Positions 29,921 through 38,059 of a stretch of DNA of 64,000 nt are shown here, one piece after another (positions within the stretch are counted from its first letter, which is position 1; each line of letters opens with the position of its first letter). The stretch is from Aurantimonas sp. Leaf443 (GTDB lineage Bacteria; Pseudomonadota; Alphaproteobacteria; Rhizobiales; Rhizobiaceae). The position numbers and the translations under genes are program-made. The notes under the pieces were generated by a model. The model ran no database searches and was not told where the DNA came from. It saw only the letters and a list, made by a program, of their open reading frames with translations. The stretch is taken from assembly GCF_001425575.1 (NCBI RefSeq), contig NZ_LMRD01000001.1:250537-314536 (forward strand), written 5' to 3'.

Positions 29921-30322
29921 ATGCGGATCGAGGAACGGAACGGCGCGGCGCACCATGCCGGCGGCGCCTTGGAAGCGGTGGAGTTCGAACTCGCGCTCGA
30001 CCTGCACGACCCGCAGGAGCAGGGTTTCGAGGACTGCGTGCGCCAGGCGGCGAGCGTGATCGGCGGCGAGATCCTCTTCGACATGCCGGCCGACGGCTCC
30101 ATCGAGGACGCCTCGCGCATCGCCGCGATCCGCATCCCCGGCGGCGCGCGCGAGCGTATCGTCTTCGCCGTTCTCGACGCCGAGGGCGTCACGATCCGGG
30201 TGCCCGAGCGCCAGGAGGTCGGCGAGCGCTTCTACGGCTTCGCCAGGGCCTTCGTCGGCGTCCTCACCCGCATCCGCGACGACCTCTCCTTCGCCAGGTC
30301 CCCGGCCGAAGGCAGCGCCTGA
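29921..30322 (+). CDS. Hypothetical protein
   Basis: A 133-residue acidic soluble protein with no domain I recognise. The ATG at 29921 is preceded by GGGGGACGGG, a fair ribosome-binding site; an in-frame ATG at 29885 is alternative. Coding bias (G/C third positions throughout, no long rival frame on this strand) supports it being real. Notable segments are AVEFELALDLHDPQEQGF and GEILFDMPAD. It is divergent from the acyl-CoA ligase and ends about 105 bp before the intron-bearing tRNA on the other strand. Confidence 0.6.
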   Translation: MRIEERNGAAHHAGGALEAVEFELALDLHDPQEQGFEDCVRQAASVIGGEILFDMPADGSIEDASRIAAIRIPGGARERIVFAVLDAEGVTIRVPERQEVGERFYGFARAFVGVLTRIRDDLSFARSPAEGSA

Positions 30323-30427
30323 GCGGCGGCGTCCGCCGATCGCCGAAGGCCCGCCTCGCGCCAAGGCCGGCGAGGCGCCCGAGCGCGCGGCCGGCCCGCC
30401 CATAAGCCGTTTGAATTACGAGTGAAA

Positions 30428-30725
30428 TGGTGTCCACGGAGGGATTCGAACCCCCGACCCCAGGATTCATACCACTTCGGCTTTCGCCGCCGCCCTCGAG
30501 CGTTCGTGGTCTGGACTGTCCCTTCGCCATCGGTCCGAAGACCCTTAGGCGTCGCCCGTCCAGTCTCTACACCTTCCGGCCGAAGGGCCGGCTTGGCTCG
30601 GGATCGGCATGCCGGTCGATCCGGCGAAGCTTTCCCCGACTTTGAGCGAATCCGCTGCGCGGTTTCCCCTCGCAGCGCCCAATTTCCTAGGAATCCTGTG
30701 CTCTATCCTGCTGAGCTACGTGGAC
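30428..30725 (-). tRNA. tRNA-Arg(CCU) interrupted by a group I intron
   Basis: The 5' exon (30689-30725) and 3' exon (30428-30467) join to a perfect tRNA: acceptor GTCCACG/CGTGGAC, D arm GCTC..GAGC, anticodon stem CAGGA/TCCTG with loop TTCCTAA (anticodon CCT), T arm GGGGG-TTCGAAT-CCCTC, discriminator A and encoded CCA. The break follows the last anticodon base (U36), the site known for alphaproteobacterial tRNA-Arg(CCU) introns. Spacer bases between exons belong to the intron annotated separately. Confidence 0.95.
30468..30688 (-). ncRNA. Group I self-splicing intron (IC3-like) in tRNA-Arg
   Basis: A 221-base insertion that ends in G and follows a U, as group I splicing requires. Read on the minus strand it contains a P2 hairpin with a GAAA loop (GCGCTGC..GGGGAAACC..GCAGC), then CGAGCCAAGCC, AAGGTGTAGAGACTGGACGG, GCCTAAGG and GAAGGGACAGTCCAGACC. 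These correspond in order to the catalytic core (P3-P7-P8) of the compact Azoarcus tRNA-Ile intron. There is no homing-endonuclease ORF. Expected to self-splice in vivo. Confidence 0.93.
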
Positions 30726-30764
30726 ATGCCATGTCGTGCGCCCGGCGCGCGGCCGGACGGGGTT

Positions 30765-30793
30765 TGCCTAGCGGTTAATCCGTGCCGGTTCAA
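30765..30793 (-). promoter_or_regulatory. Predicted promoter of tRNA-Arg
   Basis: On the minus strand TTGAAC (30793-30788), exactly 17 bases, TAGGCA (30770-30765). The start point would be about 33 bases upstream of the tRNA. Confidence 0.5.
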
Positions 30794-30886
30794 GAGCTGT
30801 GCCGGGGGCGGCGGGGCGGCCGACGGGGGCCGCGGATCTTGGCGCCGCTCTGGCTGGCGGCTCGCCCCGCGTGTATCGTCGCCCCC

Positions 30887-31750
30887 GTGAATCGCTCCCT
30901 CTCCCAGCCTCGCGCGGACGAAACCGCAACGCTGCGCGTGCGCACGCTCTTCCTCTCGGACCTGCATCTGGGATCGCGGGCCGCTCAGGCGGGCCGCTTA
31001 TGCGCCTTTCTCGACGCCTGCGAGGCGGAGACGATCTACCTCGTCGGGGACGTGGTGGACGAATGGCGCCTGCGCCGCCGCTGGCACTGGCCGGACGAGC
31101 ATCACGGCGTGACCGAGCGGCTTCTCGCGCGCGCCTTGTCCGGGCGCCGGGTCGTCTATTTGCCGGGCAATCACGACAGTTTCCTGCGGGCGCTGCCGCT
31201 GCCCCATCGCCTCGGTTCCGTCGAGGTGCGGAACGAGGCGGTGCACGAGACCGCGGACGGCCGGCGCCTCCTCGTGCTGCACGGCGACGCCTTCGACTGG
31301 ATCGTGACGCGCGCGCCGATGCTCGCCCATGTCGGCGACCGCCTCTACGATCTGGCGCTCTATCTCGGCCGGGCGGCGCGGCGGCGGCGCGGCGACAGGC
31401 CGCCGCGCTTCTCGCTGGCGGCGGCGGCCGCGCAGGTCGTGCGGCGCCTGGCCGGCCAGCACGAGGGCTTTCCGGCGGCGCTCGCCCGCGCGGCGCGGGA
31501 GAAGGGCTGCGACGGCGTCGTCTGCGGCCATCTCCACGTCGCCGGCATCCAGGACGAGGACGGCGTCGACTACATCAATTGCGGCGACTGGATCGAGAAC
31601 GCCACCGCCGTCGTCGAACGCCATGACGGGCGGCTGGAACTCCTGCGCTGGACGGGCGCGGGCCTGGAGCATGTCGCGGAGGCCGGCGCCCACCGGCGCA
31701 TCAGCGCGCCCGTCGAACGCGGCGAGGCGCTGGCGCCGGCGGGTGCCTAG
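30887..31750 (+). CDS. UDP-2,3-diacylglucosamine diphosphatase-like metallophosphoesterase
   Basis: A 287-residue calcineurin-like phosphoesterase. All metal motifs are present: LFLSDLHLGSR, YLVGDVVDEWRLRR, LPGNHDSFLR, LVLHGDAFDW and VCGHLHVAGI. The form with GDVVD-W and YINCGDWIENATAVVE matches the LpxH-like proteins of Rhizobiales, proposed to cleave UDP-2,3-diacylglucosamine in lipid A synthesis. The GTG at 30887 is preferred because upstream in-frame sequence is low-complexity; an earlier start cannot be excluded. Confidence 0.88.
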   Translation: MNRSLSQPRADETATLRVRTLFLSDLHLGSRAAQAGRLCAFLDACEAETIYLVGDVVDEWRLRRRWHWPDEHHGVTERLLARALSGRRVVYLPGNHDSFLRALPLPHRLGSVEVRNEAVHETADGRRLLVLHGDAFDWIVTRAPMLAHVGDRLYDLALYLGRAARRRRGDRPPRFSLAAAAAQVVRRLAGQHEGFPAALARAAREKGCDGVVCGHLHVAGIQDEDGVDYINCGDWIENATAVVERHDGRLELLRWTGAGLEHVAEAGAHRRISAPVERGEALAPAGA

Positions 31751-31773
31751 CGGGAACGGGAAGGGCGTGCCCG

Positions 31774-32940
31774 TCAGGCCGCGAGCGCGCGCTCGGCGAG
31801 GCGCAGCCAGAAGGACGAGCCGTAGGCGATCGCCTCGTCGCTGAAATCGTAGGTCGGCGAGTGGAGGTTCGCGGTCGCCCCGTTGCCGACGAAGATGTAG
31901 GCGCCGGGCACCGCCTCCAGCATGTAGGAGAAGTCCTCGCCCGCCATCAGCGGCGCGGCCGCCCGGTTGACCGCGGCCTCGCCGACGATCTCGGCGGCGA
32001 CATCCGCGCAGATGTCCGTCTCGCGCCCGTGATTGAAGGTGACGGGATAGTTGCGGTCGTAGTCCACCGCGATGCGCGCGCCGTGCGCGGCGCCGATGCC
32101 CGCGGCGATCTCGCGGATGCGGCGCTCGGCAAGTTCCCGCATCTCGGCCGAGAGCGAGCGGACCGTGCCCGAGACGATGGCTGTGTCGGGAATGATGTTG
32201 TGGGCGAAGCCCGCATGGAACTGCGTCACCGAGACGACCAGCGAGAGGAGCGGGTCGGCGCTGCGGGAAACGATGCCCTGCAGGGCGGAGACCAGCGCGG
32301 CGCCCGTCACGATCGGGTCCACCGTCTGGTGGGGCAGGGCGGCATGGCCGCCGCGCCCGCCGATGGTCAGCGCGAACTCGTCCGTCGAGGCCATGATGGG
32401 CCCGTGTTTCATGGCGAAACGGCCGACCGGCAGGCCCGGCAGATTGTGCATGCCGTAGACCGACGAGAGCGGGGCGATGGAGAGGAGCCCGTCGTCGAGC
32501 ATGGCCTTGGCCCCGGCCCCGCCTTCCTCGGCGGGCTGGAAGATCAGCGCCACCGTGCCCTCGAAGGCGCGCGTCTCGCAGAGCGCGCGCGCGGCGCCCA
32601 GCAGCATGGCCGTGTGCCCGTCATGGCCGCAGGCATGCATGGCGCCGGCCCGCGTCGAGGCGTGGGGCGCGCCCGTCTCCTCCACGATCGGCAGCGCGTC
32701 CATGTCGGCGCGGAACCCGACGACCCGTCCGCCCGCGCCCGTGCGCCCGTGCACGAGGCCGACGACGCCGGTGCGCCCGATCCCCGTCGTCACCGCATCG
32801 CAGCCGAAGTCCCGAAGCTTGGCCGCCACGAAGGCGGCCGTGTCGTGCACCTCGTAGAGGATCTCCGGGTTGGCGTGGAGATGGCGACGCCAGCCGGCGA
32901 TCTCGTCCTGCGCGTCGGCGATGCGGTTGTTCAGGGGCAT
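31774..32940 (-). CDS. M20 family amidohydrolase (hippurate hydrolase/IAA-amino acid hydrolase type)
   Basis: A 388-residue M20D dinuclear metalloenzyme. Key elements are WRRHLHANPEILYEVHDTA, FRADMDALPI, MHACGHDGHTAML with metal ligands, FQPAEEGGAGAKAM, and the dimerisation domain with GRGGHAALPHQTVDPI and the histidine in TQFHAGFAHNIIPD. LMAGEDFSYMLE near the C-terminus is also typical. It hydrolyses an N-acyl amino acid; the actual substrate is unknown. The ATG at 32940 gives the standard N-terminus. It is divergent from the carboxypeptidase gene. Confidence 0.94.
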   Translation of the reverse strand: MPLNNRIADAQDEIAGWRRHLHANPEILYEVHDTAAFVAAKLRDFGCDAVTTGIGRTGVVGLVHGRTGAGGRVVGFRADMDALPIVEETGAPHASTRAGAMHACGHDGHTAMLLGAARALCETRAFEGTVALIFQPAEEGGAGAKAMLDDGLLSIAPLSSVYGMHNLPGLPVGRFAMKHGPIMASTDEFALTIGGRGGHAALPHQTVDPIVTGAALVSALQGIVSRSADPLLSLVVSVTQFHAGFAHNIIPDTAIVSGTVRSLSAEMRELAERRIREIAAGIGAAHGARIAVDYDRNYPVTFNHGRETDICADVAAEIVGEAAVNRAAAPLMAGEDFSYMLEAVPGAYIFVGNGATANLHSPTYDFSDEAIAYGSSFWLRLAERALAA

Positions 32941-33120
32941 GCTGATCCTTCCGGACTCATCTTCTGGTGACGCTGATCGCCAAAACGCGGGCCTACGGTT
33001 GCCTGGCGCCCGCGGCGTGCCATCCTGACGACACAGCCGCCCTATATCGGCCTCAGACCTTAATGTCCCGCGCCCGCCCGGGCGCCGCGAGCCTGAACGT
33101 ATTCGACGAAGGAATCCAGC

Positions 33121-34572
33121 GTGAAGACGTCCGTTTTCACTTGTCCGCGCCTTGCCGCCTTCGGGCTCGGCCTCGTGCTGTGCCTGAACGGTGCGGCCCG
33201 CGCGGAAAGCTCCATCGCGGTGGATGTCGCGACCGGCAAGGTGCTCGCGCAGGACAACGCGACGGAGCGCCGCTACCCCGCCTCCACCACCAAGCTGATG
33301 ACCGCCTATGTCGCGCTGAAGGCGCTGAAGGACGGCCGCGCCGCGCTCGACACGCCGGTGATCGTCACGCGAAGGGCCGCCGCCGAGCCGCCGAGCAAGA
33401 TGGGCTTCAAGCCGGGCTCGGTCGTGCGGCTCGACGTCGCGCTGCGCATGATGCTCGTCAAGAGCGCCAACGACATCGCCTTCGCCATCGGCCAGACGCT
33501 CGGCAACGGTTCGATCGAGGCCTTCGTCGCCGAGATGAACGCCACCGCCGCCTCGCTCGGCATGGCCGACACGCATTTCGTCAACGCCAACGGCCTGCCG
33601 GGCGAGGGCCAGTATTCGAGCGCCAAGGATCTGGCCATCCTCGGCCTCGCCATCCGCCGCGACCATCCCGCCTTCACCGACTATTTCGGCACCGAGGCGA
33701 TCCGCACCGGCGCGGCCACGATGGAGAACGGCAACAAGCTCCTCGGCCGCTACGACGGCGCGGACGGCATGAAGACCGGCTATATCTGCGCCTCCGGCTT
33801 CAACCTCGTCTCCTCGGCCACGCGGGGCGGGCGCACGATCGTCGCCGTGGTGCTGGGCGCCGACGGGCCGATCACCCGCGAGCGCGAATCGGCCGCCATC
33901 CTGGAGGCCGGTTTCAAGACCGATCCCGCCACCGTCTCCACGCTCGTCACCGCCCTGCCGCGCTCGGCCGGGGCGCCGATCGACATTTCCGAGACGATCT
34001 GCTCCTCGCAGGGGCGCACGGCCCGCGCCAACGAGCGGCAGGAGGAGACGGCCCGCGAGGAGACCTTCGGCTCGCCCTTCCTGCACGATCTCAAGCGCCC
34101 GCCCGTCGCCGTGCCCGTGGCGCTCGGGGGCGCGGCCGGCAACGCGCTGGTGGAGCCCGGCGTGACCGTGATCGCCGCCTACGGCATTCCGATCCCGACG
34201 CCCCGCCCCGCCGATCTCGGCCTGCCGGCCCCGGCCGTGCCCGAGACGGCCGCCGTCGAGGGCGCGCCGCTGGAAGGCGATCCGGTGCCGACCGGGCCGG
34301 TGGCGACCGCGCCGGGCGCTTCGAACGGGGAATCGCCCGAGACCGCTCCGCCGGCCGTCGACGCGCCGGCGACGCCCGCCGCCCGGCGCGCGCTCGGCGA
34401 GGGCGCGCAGAACGTCCCCCCGCGCCCGGCCCGGGACGGCTCGCCCCGCACGGCGCAGAAGTCCGCCCGGCTCGGCTTCACGCCGGAGGAGGCGACGGGA
34501 GACGGGGCGGCGCGCGACGCCCTGGCCGACATCGCCGCGCGCGAGGGCGCCGCGGACGAGGCGGTGCGATGA
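33121..34572 (+). CDS. D-alanyl-D-alanine carboxypeptidase (S11, DacA family)
   Basis: A 483-residue penicillin-binding protein. The signal peptide ends near ARAES (residue 28). The catalytic motifs are Ser55-x-x-Lys58 (ASTTKLM), SAN (LVKSANDIAF, about residue 115) and KTG (GMKTGYIC, about residue 216). The enzyme trims terminal D-Ala from peptidoglycan stem peptides in the periplasm. After about residue 300 a long Pro/Ala/Glu-rich tail replaces the usual membrane-anchor helix, so attachment is unclear. The GTG start has GAAGGA upstream. The stop overlaps the cobW ATG. Confidence 0.93.
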   Translation: MKTSVFTCPRLAAFGLGLVLCLNGAARAESSIAVDVATGKVLAQDNATERRYPASTTKLMTAYVALKALKDGRAALDTPVIVTRRAAAEPPSKMGFKPGSVVRLDVALRMMLVKSANDIAFAIGQTLGNGSIEAFVAEMNATAASLGMADTHFVNANGLPGEGQYSSAKDLAILGLAIRRDHPAFTDYFGTEAIRTGAATMENGNKLLGRYDGADGMKTGYICASGFNLVSSATRGGRTIVAVVLGADGPITRERESAAILEAGFKTDPATVSTLVTALPRSAGAPIDISETICSSQGRTARANERQEETAREETFGSPFLHDLKRPPVAVPVALGGAAGNALVEPGVTVIAAYGIPIPTPRPADLGLPAPAVPETAAVEGAPLEGDPVPTGPVATAPGASNGESPETAPPAVDAPATPAARRALGEGAQNVPPRPARDGSPRTAQKSARLGFTPEEATGDGAARDALADIAAREGAADEAVR

Positions 34573-35687
34573 GCGGCGCGGCTCGCGGCCCCATCGCGCT
34601 GACGCTGCTGACGGGCTTCCTCGGCGCCGGCAAGACGACGGTCCTCAACCGCCTCCTGCGCGAGCCGGGGCTCACCGACACCGCCGTCGTCGTCAACGAG
34701 TTCGGCGCGGTCGGCATCGACCATCTCCTGGTGGAGGCGCAGGCCCGCGAGGGCGTCGTGGAGCTTTCCGACGGCTGCCTCTGCTGCACGGTGCGCGGCG
34801 AACTCGTGGACACGCTGCTCGAGCTCGCCGAGGCCGCCGGGAGCCGGCCGCTGGCGCGCGTCGTGGTCGAGACGACGGGCCTTGCCGATCCCGCCCCGAT
34901 CCTCGCCGCGCTGATGGCCCATCCGGCGCTGCGCGACGCCTATGCGCTCGACGGGGTCTTGACGGTGGTGGACGCGCTGGCGGGCGCCGACAATCTCGAC
35001 CAGCGCGTCGAGGCGCGCCGGCAGGTGGCGGTGGCCGATCGCATCCTCCTCACCAAGACGGACCTCGCGTCGCCGCAGGCCGCGCGGGCCCTGCGCCGGG
35101 CCGTGGCGGCGCTGAACCCGGCCGCCGCGCTTCTCGAGCCCGGCGCGGCGCCGCTCGCCCCGCAGATCCTCGATTGCGGCCTCGTCGACCGCCGCAGCCG
35201 GACGGCCGACATCGCCCGCTGGATGGGCGAGGATACCGCGAAGGGCTGCGACGCCTGCGCCGAGGCCGGCCACGACCATCACGATCACGACCATCACCCC
35301 CACGCCCATGGCGACGTCGCCTCGATGGCGCTGGTGCGCGACGAGCCGGTCGAGGCCGGTGACATCGCCGCCTTTCTCGATCTTCTGGGCGCCCTGCACG
35401 GCGCGCGCATCCTGCGCATGAAGGCGATCGTCCATTGCCGCGAGGCGCCCGAGCGCCCGCTCGCCCTGCACGGCGTGCGCGGCTACCTGCATCCGCCCGT
35501 GCGCCTGCCGGCCTGGCCGGCCGGCAGCGCCCGCCGAACGCGCCTCGTCCTCATCGGCGAGGGGCTCGACGAGCGCGTGGTGCGCGACCTCTTCGCCGCC
35601 TTCACCGGCGGCATCGCGCCGGACGCGCCGGACCGGCGCGCGCTTTCCGACAACCCGCTCGCGGTGCCCGGCTACTCCTTCGGCTGA
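34569..35687 (+). CDS. CobW/COG0523 family GTPase, putative zinc metallochaperone
   Basis: A 372-residue G3E GTPase. The P-loop is GFLGAGKTT (residues 16-24), with VVNEFGAVGID, the metal-binding GCLCCTVRGE (CxCC, about 70-73) and the base motif TKTDL. A histidine-rich loop (about residues 232-248, H-D-H repeats) precedes the C-terminal CobW_C domain. Such proteins hand zinc or cobalt to client enzymes, often under zinc limitation. The ATG overlaps the carboxypeptidase stop, implying coupled translation. The last 16 bases overlap the convergent tusA gene. Confidence 0.92.
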   Translation: MSGAARGPIALTLLTGFLGAGKTTVLNRLLREPGLTDTAVVVNEFGAVGIDHLLVEAQAREGVVELSDGCLCCTVRGELVDTLLELAEAAGSRPLARVVVETTGLADPAPILAALMAHPALRDAYALDGVLTVVDALAGADNLDQRVEARRQVAVADRILLTKTDLASPQAARALRRAVAALNPAAALLEPGAAPLAPQILDCGLVDRRSRTADIARWMGEDTAKGCDACAEAGHDHHDHDHHPHAHGDVASMALVRDEPVEAGDIAAFLDLLGALHGARILRMKAIVHCREAPERPLALHGVRGYLHPPVRLPAWPAGSARRTRLVLIGEGLDERVVRDLFAAFTGGIAPDAPDRRALSDNPLAVPGYSFG

Positions 35688-35905
35688 TCGCCGCGCTCGA
35701 TGGCGAAGCGAAAGGCCGCGCCCGTCCTCTCGCTGGAGAGAAGGCGGTGGCCCTCGCTCGCACACAGATGGGGGATGTCGAGACCGGCGAGCGGATCGTC
35801 GGCGAGGACGACCAGCTGCTCGCCCGGCGCGAGCCCCAGGAGCCGCTTGCGCGTCTTCAGGGCGGGCAGGGGGCATTTCAGCCCGCGAAGGTCGATTTCG
35901 TTCAC
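35672..35905 (-). CDS. TusA/SirA family sulfurtransferase
   Basis: A 77-residue small sulfur carrier. The signature DLRGLKCPLPALKTRKRL carries the active Cys11 in CPxP, followed by the beta-alpha pattern LVVLADDPLAGLDIPHLC. TusA-like proteins relay sulfur for tRNA thiolation or other sulfur transfer. The start is GTG. The gene overlaps the cobW 3' end by 16 bases on the opposite strand. Confidence 0.92.
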   Translation of the reverse strand: MNEIDLRGLKCPLPALKTRKRLLGLAPGEQLVVLADDPLAGLDIPHLCASEGHRLLSSERTGAAFRFAIERGDQPKE

Positions 35906-36018
35906 TGGCTACGCTTCCGGTCCGGGCCGGTCCTTCCTATCTTGGGACCTGCCTGTGCTGCAACGCACGCGGCCCGCGACATCGCGGCCGGTTTCATCGA
36001 GAGCGTATCGGACCGTCC

Positions 36019-36567
36019 ATGAGCCCCTTCTCCATCGACCCGCAGACCATCGTCGACTTCTGGCGCGAAGCCGGGCCGGAGCGCTGGTTCGTGAAGGACT
36101 CGGAGTTCGACGAGACGATCCGCCAGCGCTTCGGGGACCTCTACGAGCGCGCCGCCGCCGGGGACCTCGACGACTGGGCCGAGGAGCCGACCGGCGCGCT
36201 GGCGCTCGTCCTCCTGCTCGACCAGTTCCCGCGCAATCTCTTCCGCGGCAGTCCGCAGGCCTTCGCGACGGACGGGAAGGCCCTGTCCATCGCCAAGGCG
36301 GCGCTGGAGCGGGGGGATGCCACGACGGTCGGCGAGGACGTGAACCAGTTCCTGGCCATGCCGCTCATGCATTCGGAGGACGCGGTCGACCAGGAGTCCT
36401 GCGTCGCCTGGATGCGCGAGATCGGCGAGGAGAACCTGTCCTTCGCGGAGGAGCATCGCGACATCGTCGCAAGGTTCGGCCGCTTTCCCCATCGCAACGC
36501 GGTGCTCGGGCGCGAGACGACGCCGGAGGAAGCCGCCTTCCTCGCCGAGGGCGGCTTTTCCGGCTGA
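36019..36567 (+). CDS. DUF924 family protein
   Basis: A 182-residue all-alpha DUF924 protein. The signature segments are IVDFWREAGPERWFVKDSEFDETIR, LALVLLLDQFPRNLFRGSPQAFATD, FLAMPLMHSEDAVDQE and FPHRNAVLGRETTPEEAAFL. The fold is TPR-like; no biochemical function is assigned. A 211-bp gap with no clear signal separates it from the next gene. Confidence 0.93.
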   Translation: MSPFSIDPQTIVDFWREAGPERWFVKDSEFDETIRQRFGDLYERAAAGDLDDWAEEPTGALALVLLLDQFPRNLFRGSPQAFATDGKALSIAKAALERGDATTVGEDVNQFLAMPLMHSEDAVDQESCVAWMREIGEENLSFAEEHRDIVARFGRFPHRNAVLGRETTPEEAAFLAEGGFSG

Positions 36568-36778
36568 GACGGCGCCAATTCACCGCCACGCCATGACGCT
36601 TCGTTGACGCTGTCGACGGAAGTCGAGGGCGCTCGCGCCGAGGTGAACGCCTCGCGCGTCCGTCGCCCCCCTGCCTTCGCCGCTTCTTAAAGGGTCCCTT
36701 GCTAATCCTTCGTCCCGAAGCGCGGATCTTTCGGGGCTGCCGTCCGGCACTCGCGGAGCCGCTCCGGAAAGAGCGACG

Positions 36779-38059
36779 ATGACGGCTTGGCGCAGCAGGG
36801 ACGAGACGATCGAGGCGGGCGCGCTGGTCGCGCCGTCGATCCTCGCCGAAACGCTGCGCCGCTCCGTCGACAGCGCCGAGCTGGAGGTCAGCACGACGCA
36901 TGGCGCGCAGGCGCGGCGCTTCTCCGTCTACGCGCCCATGGCGGCCTTCGACCTCGTCGAGGAGCTGACGCATCTCTCCGCGCGCTCGATCGACCGCAAC
37001 GTCTTCTTCGCCCCGCAATTCCTGGTGCCGGCCATGCCCCGGCTCGACGAACGGCGCGTGCGCCTTCTCGTCCTGCGCGACGAGGCGCGGGGCCGCAGCC
37101 GGCTGCGCCTTCTCATGCCCTATTCGGTGGAGGGCGCCGGCCCGTTCGGCCGCCTCTCCATGCTGCGGGCCTGGTCGCATCCGTTCGGGCCCCTCGGCAC
37201 GCTGCCCATCGACGGCGACGATCCGGCGGGGACGCTGAAGGACTTCCTGGCGACGCTCGCCGACCCCGACCTCTCGCTCGCCCCCCATCTCGTCCTGCCG
37301 GACCTTCGCATCGACGGGCCGATGGCGCAGACGCTGCTGACGGTCGCACGCGAGGCCGGCCTGCCGGTGGCGGTCGTCAACGCCTTCGACCGCGCCGCGC
37401 TCATCGCCGATGCCGGCGGGGAGGCCGTGAAGGGCGCGCTCTCGTCGCGCCGGCGCCGCGAGCTGCGGCGTCAGTGGCGCCGCCTCTCGGCCTTCGGCGC
37501 GGTGTCGGTGGAGGTGGCGCGCGAGCCCGCCGCCGTGCGCCTCGCGCTGGAAGACTTCCTGATGCTGGAGGCGAGCGGCTGGAAGGGGCGCCAGCGCTCG
37601 GCCCTGACCGACGACCGCTACCGCGCCGCCTTCGCGCGCGAGGCCGTGCACGGGCTCGCCGAGCGCGGCGGCGTGCGCATCTTCACCTTGCGCGTCGGCA
37701 CGAGGCCCGCCGCCAGCCTCGTCACCTTCATCGAGGGCTGCGAGGCCTTCGCCTGGAAGACGGCCTACGACGAGGACTTCGCCTTCGCCTCGCCCGGACA
37801 GCAGGTCATGGCGGAGGCGACGCGCGTCTTCCTCGCCGATCCCTCGATCCAGCGGGTGGATTCCTGCGCGGCGCCCGACCATTTCGTCATGAACCGCTTC
37901 TGGAAGGACCGGGTGCGCATCGCCACCGTCGTCGTCGGCCTGCGGCCGGGCCGCGAGGCCGATGTCGAGGCGATCGGCCGGCTGCTGGTGCGCCGCCGGC
38001 GGCGCGCCAATCTCTGGCGCCTCGCCCGCAAGCGCCTTCGGGCGCTGCTTCCTCTCTAG
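36779..38059 (+). CDS. CelD/BcsL-type GNAT acetyltransferase
   Basis: A 426-residue protein of the Acetyltransf_6 (CelD/BcsL) group. The C-terminal GNAT domain (about 210-400) shows SSRRRRELRRQWRRLSAFG, ASGWKGRQRSAL, FTLRVGTRPAASLVTFIEG and KTAYDEDFAFASPGQQVMAEA, the acetyl-CoA-binding segment of the family. Relatives often sit in exopolysaccharide clusters, but no such genes are adjacent here, so the substrate is open. The C-terminus is arginine-rich. The stop shares CTAG with the stop of the convergent acyl-CoA ligase. Confidence 0.87.
   Translation: MTAWRSRDETIEAGALVAPSILAETLRRSVDSAELEVSTTHGAQARRFSVYAPMAAFDLVEELTHLSARSIDRNVFFAPQFLVPAMPRLDERRVRLLVLRDEARGRSRLRLLMPYSVEGAGPFGRLSMLRAWSHPFGPLGTLPIDGDDPAGTLKDFLATLADPDLSLAPHLVLPDLRIDGPMAQTLLTVAREAGLPVAVVNAFDRAALIADAGGEAVKGALSSRRRRELRRQWRRLSAFGAVSVEVAREPAAVRLALEDFLMLEASGWKGRQRSALTDDRYRAAFAREAVHGLAERGGVRIFTLRVGTRPAASLVTFIEGCEAFAWKTAYDEDFAFASPGQQVMAEATRVFLADPSIQRVDSCAAPDHFVMNRFWKDRVRIATVVVGLRPGREADVEAIGRLLVRRRRRANLWRLARKRLRALLPL

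Noticed and set aside
26017-30725. Integrated element at the tRNA genes
   Set aside because: No integrase, direct repeat of the tRNA 3' end or foreign base composition is visible; genes between are ordinary.
30422-30778. Protein-coding frames over the tRNA-Arg region
   Set aside because: Frames there read through the tRNA exons and intron and have no support.
35272-35313. Short repeats in the CobW gene as a tandem repeat or CRISPR
   Set aside because: They are codons of the histidine-rich metal loop, not a repeat array; no CRISPR-like spacing occurs anywhere in the window.
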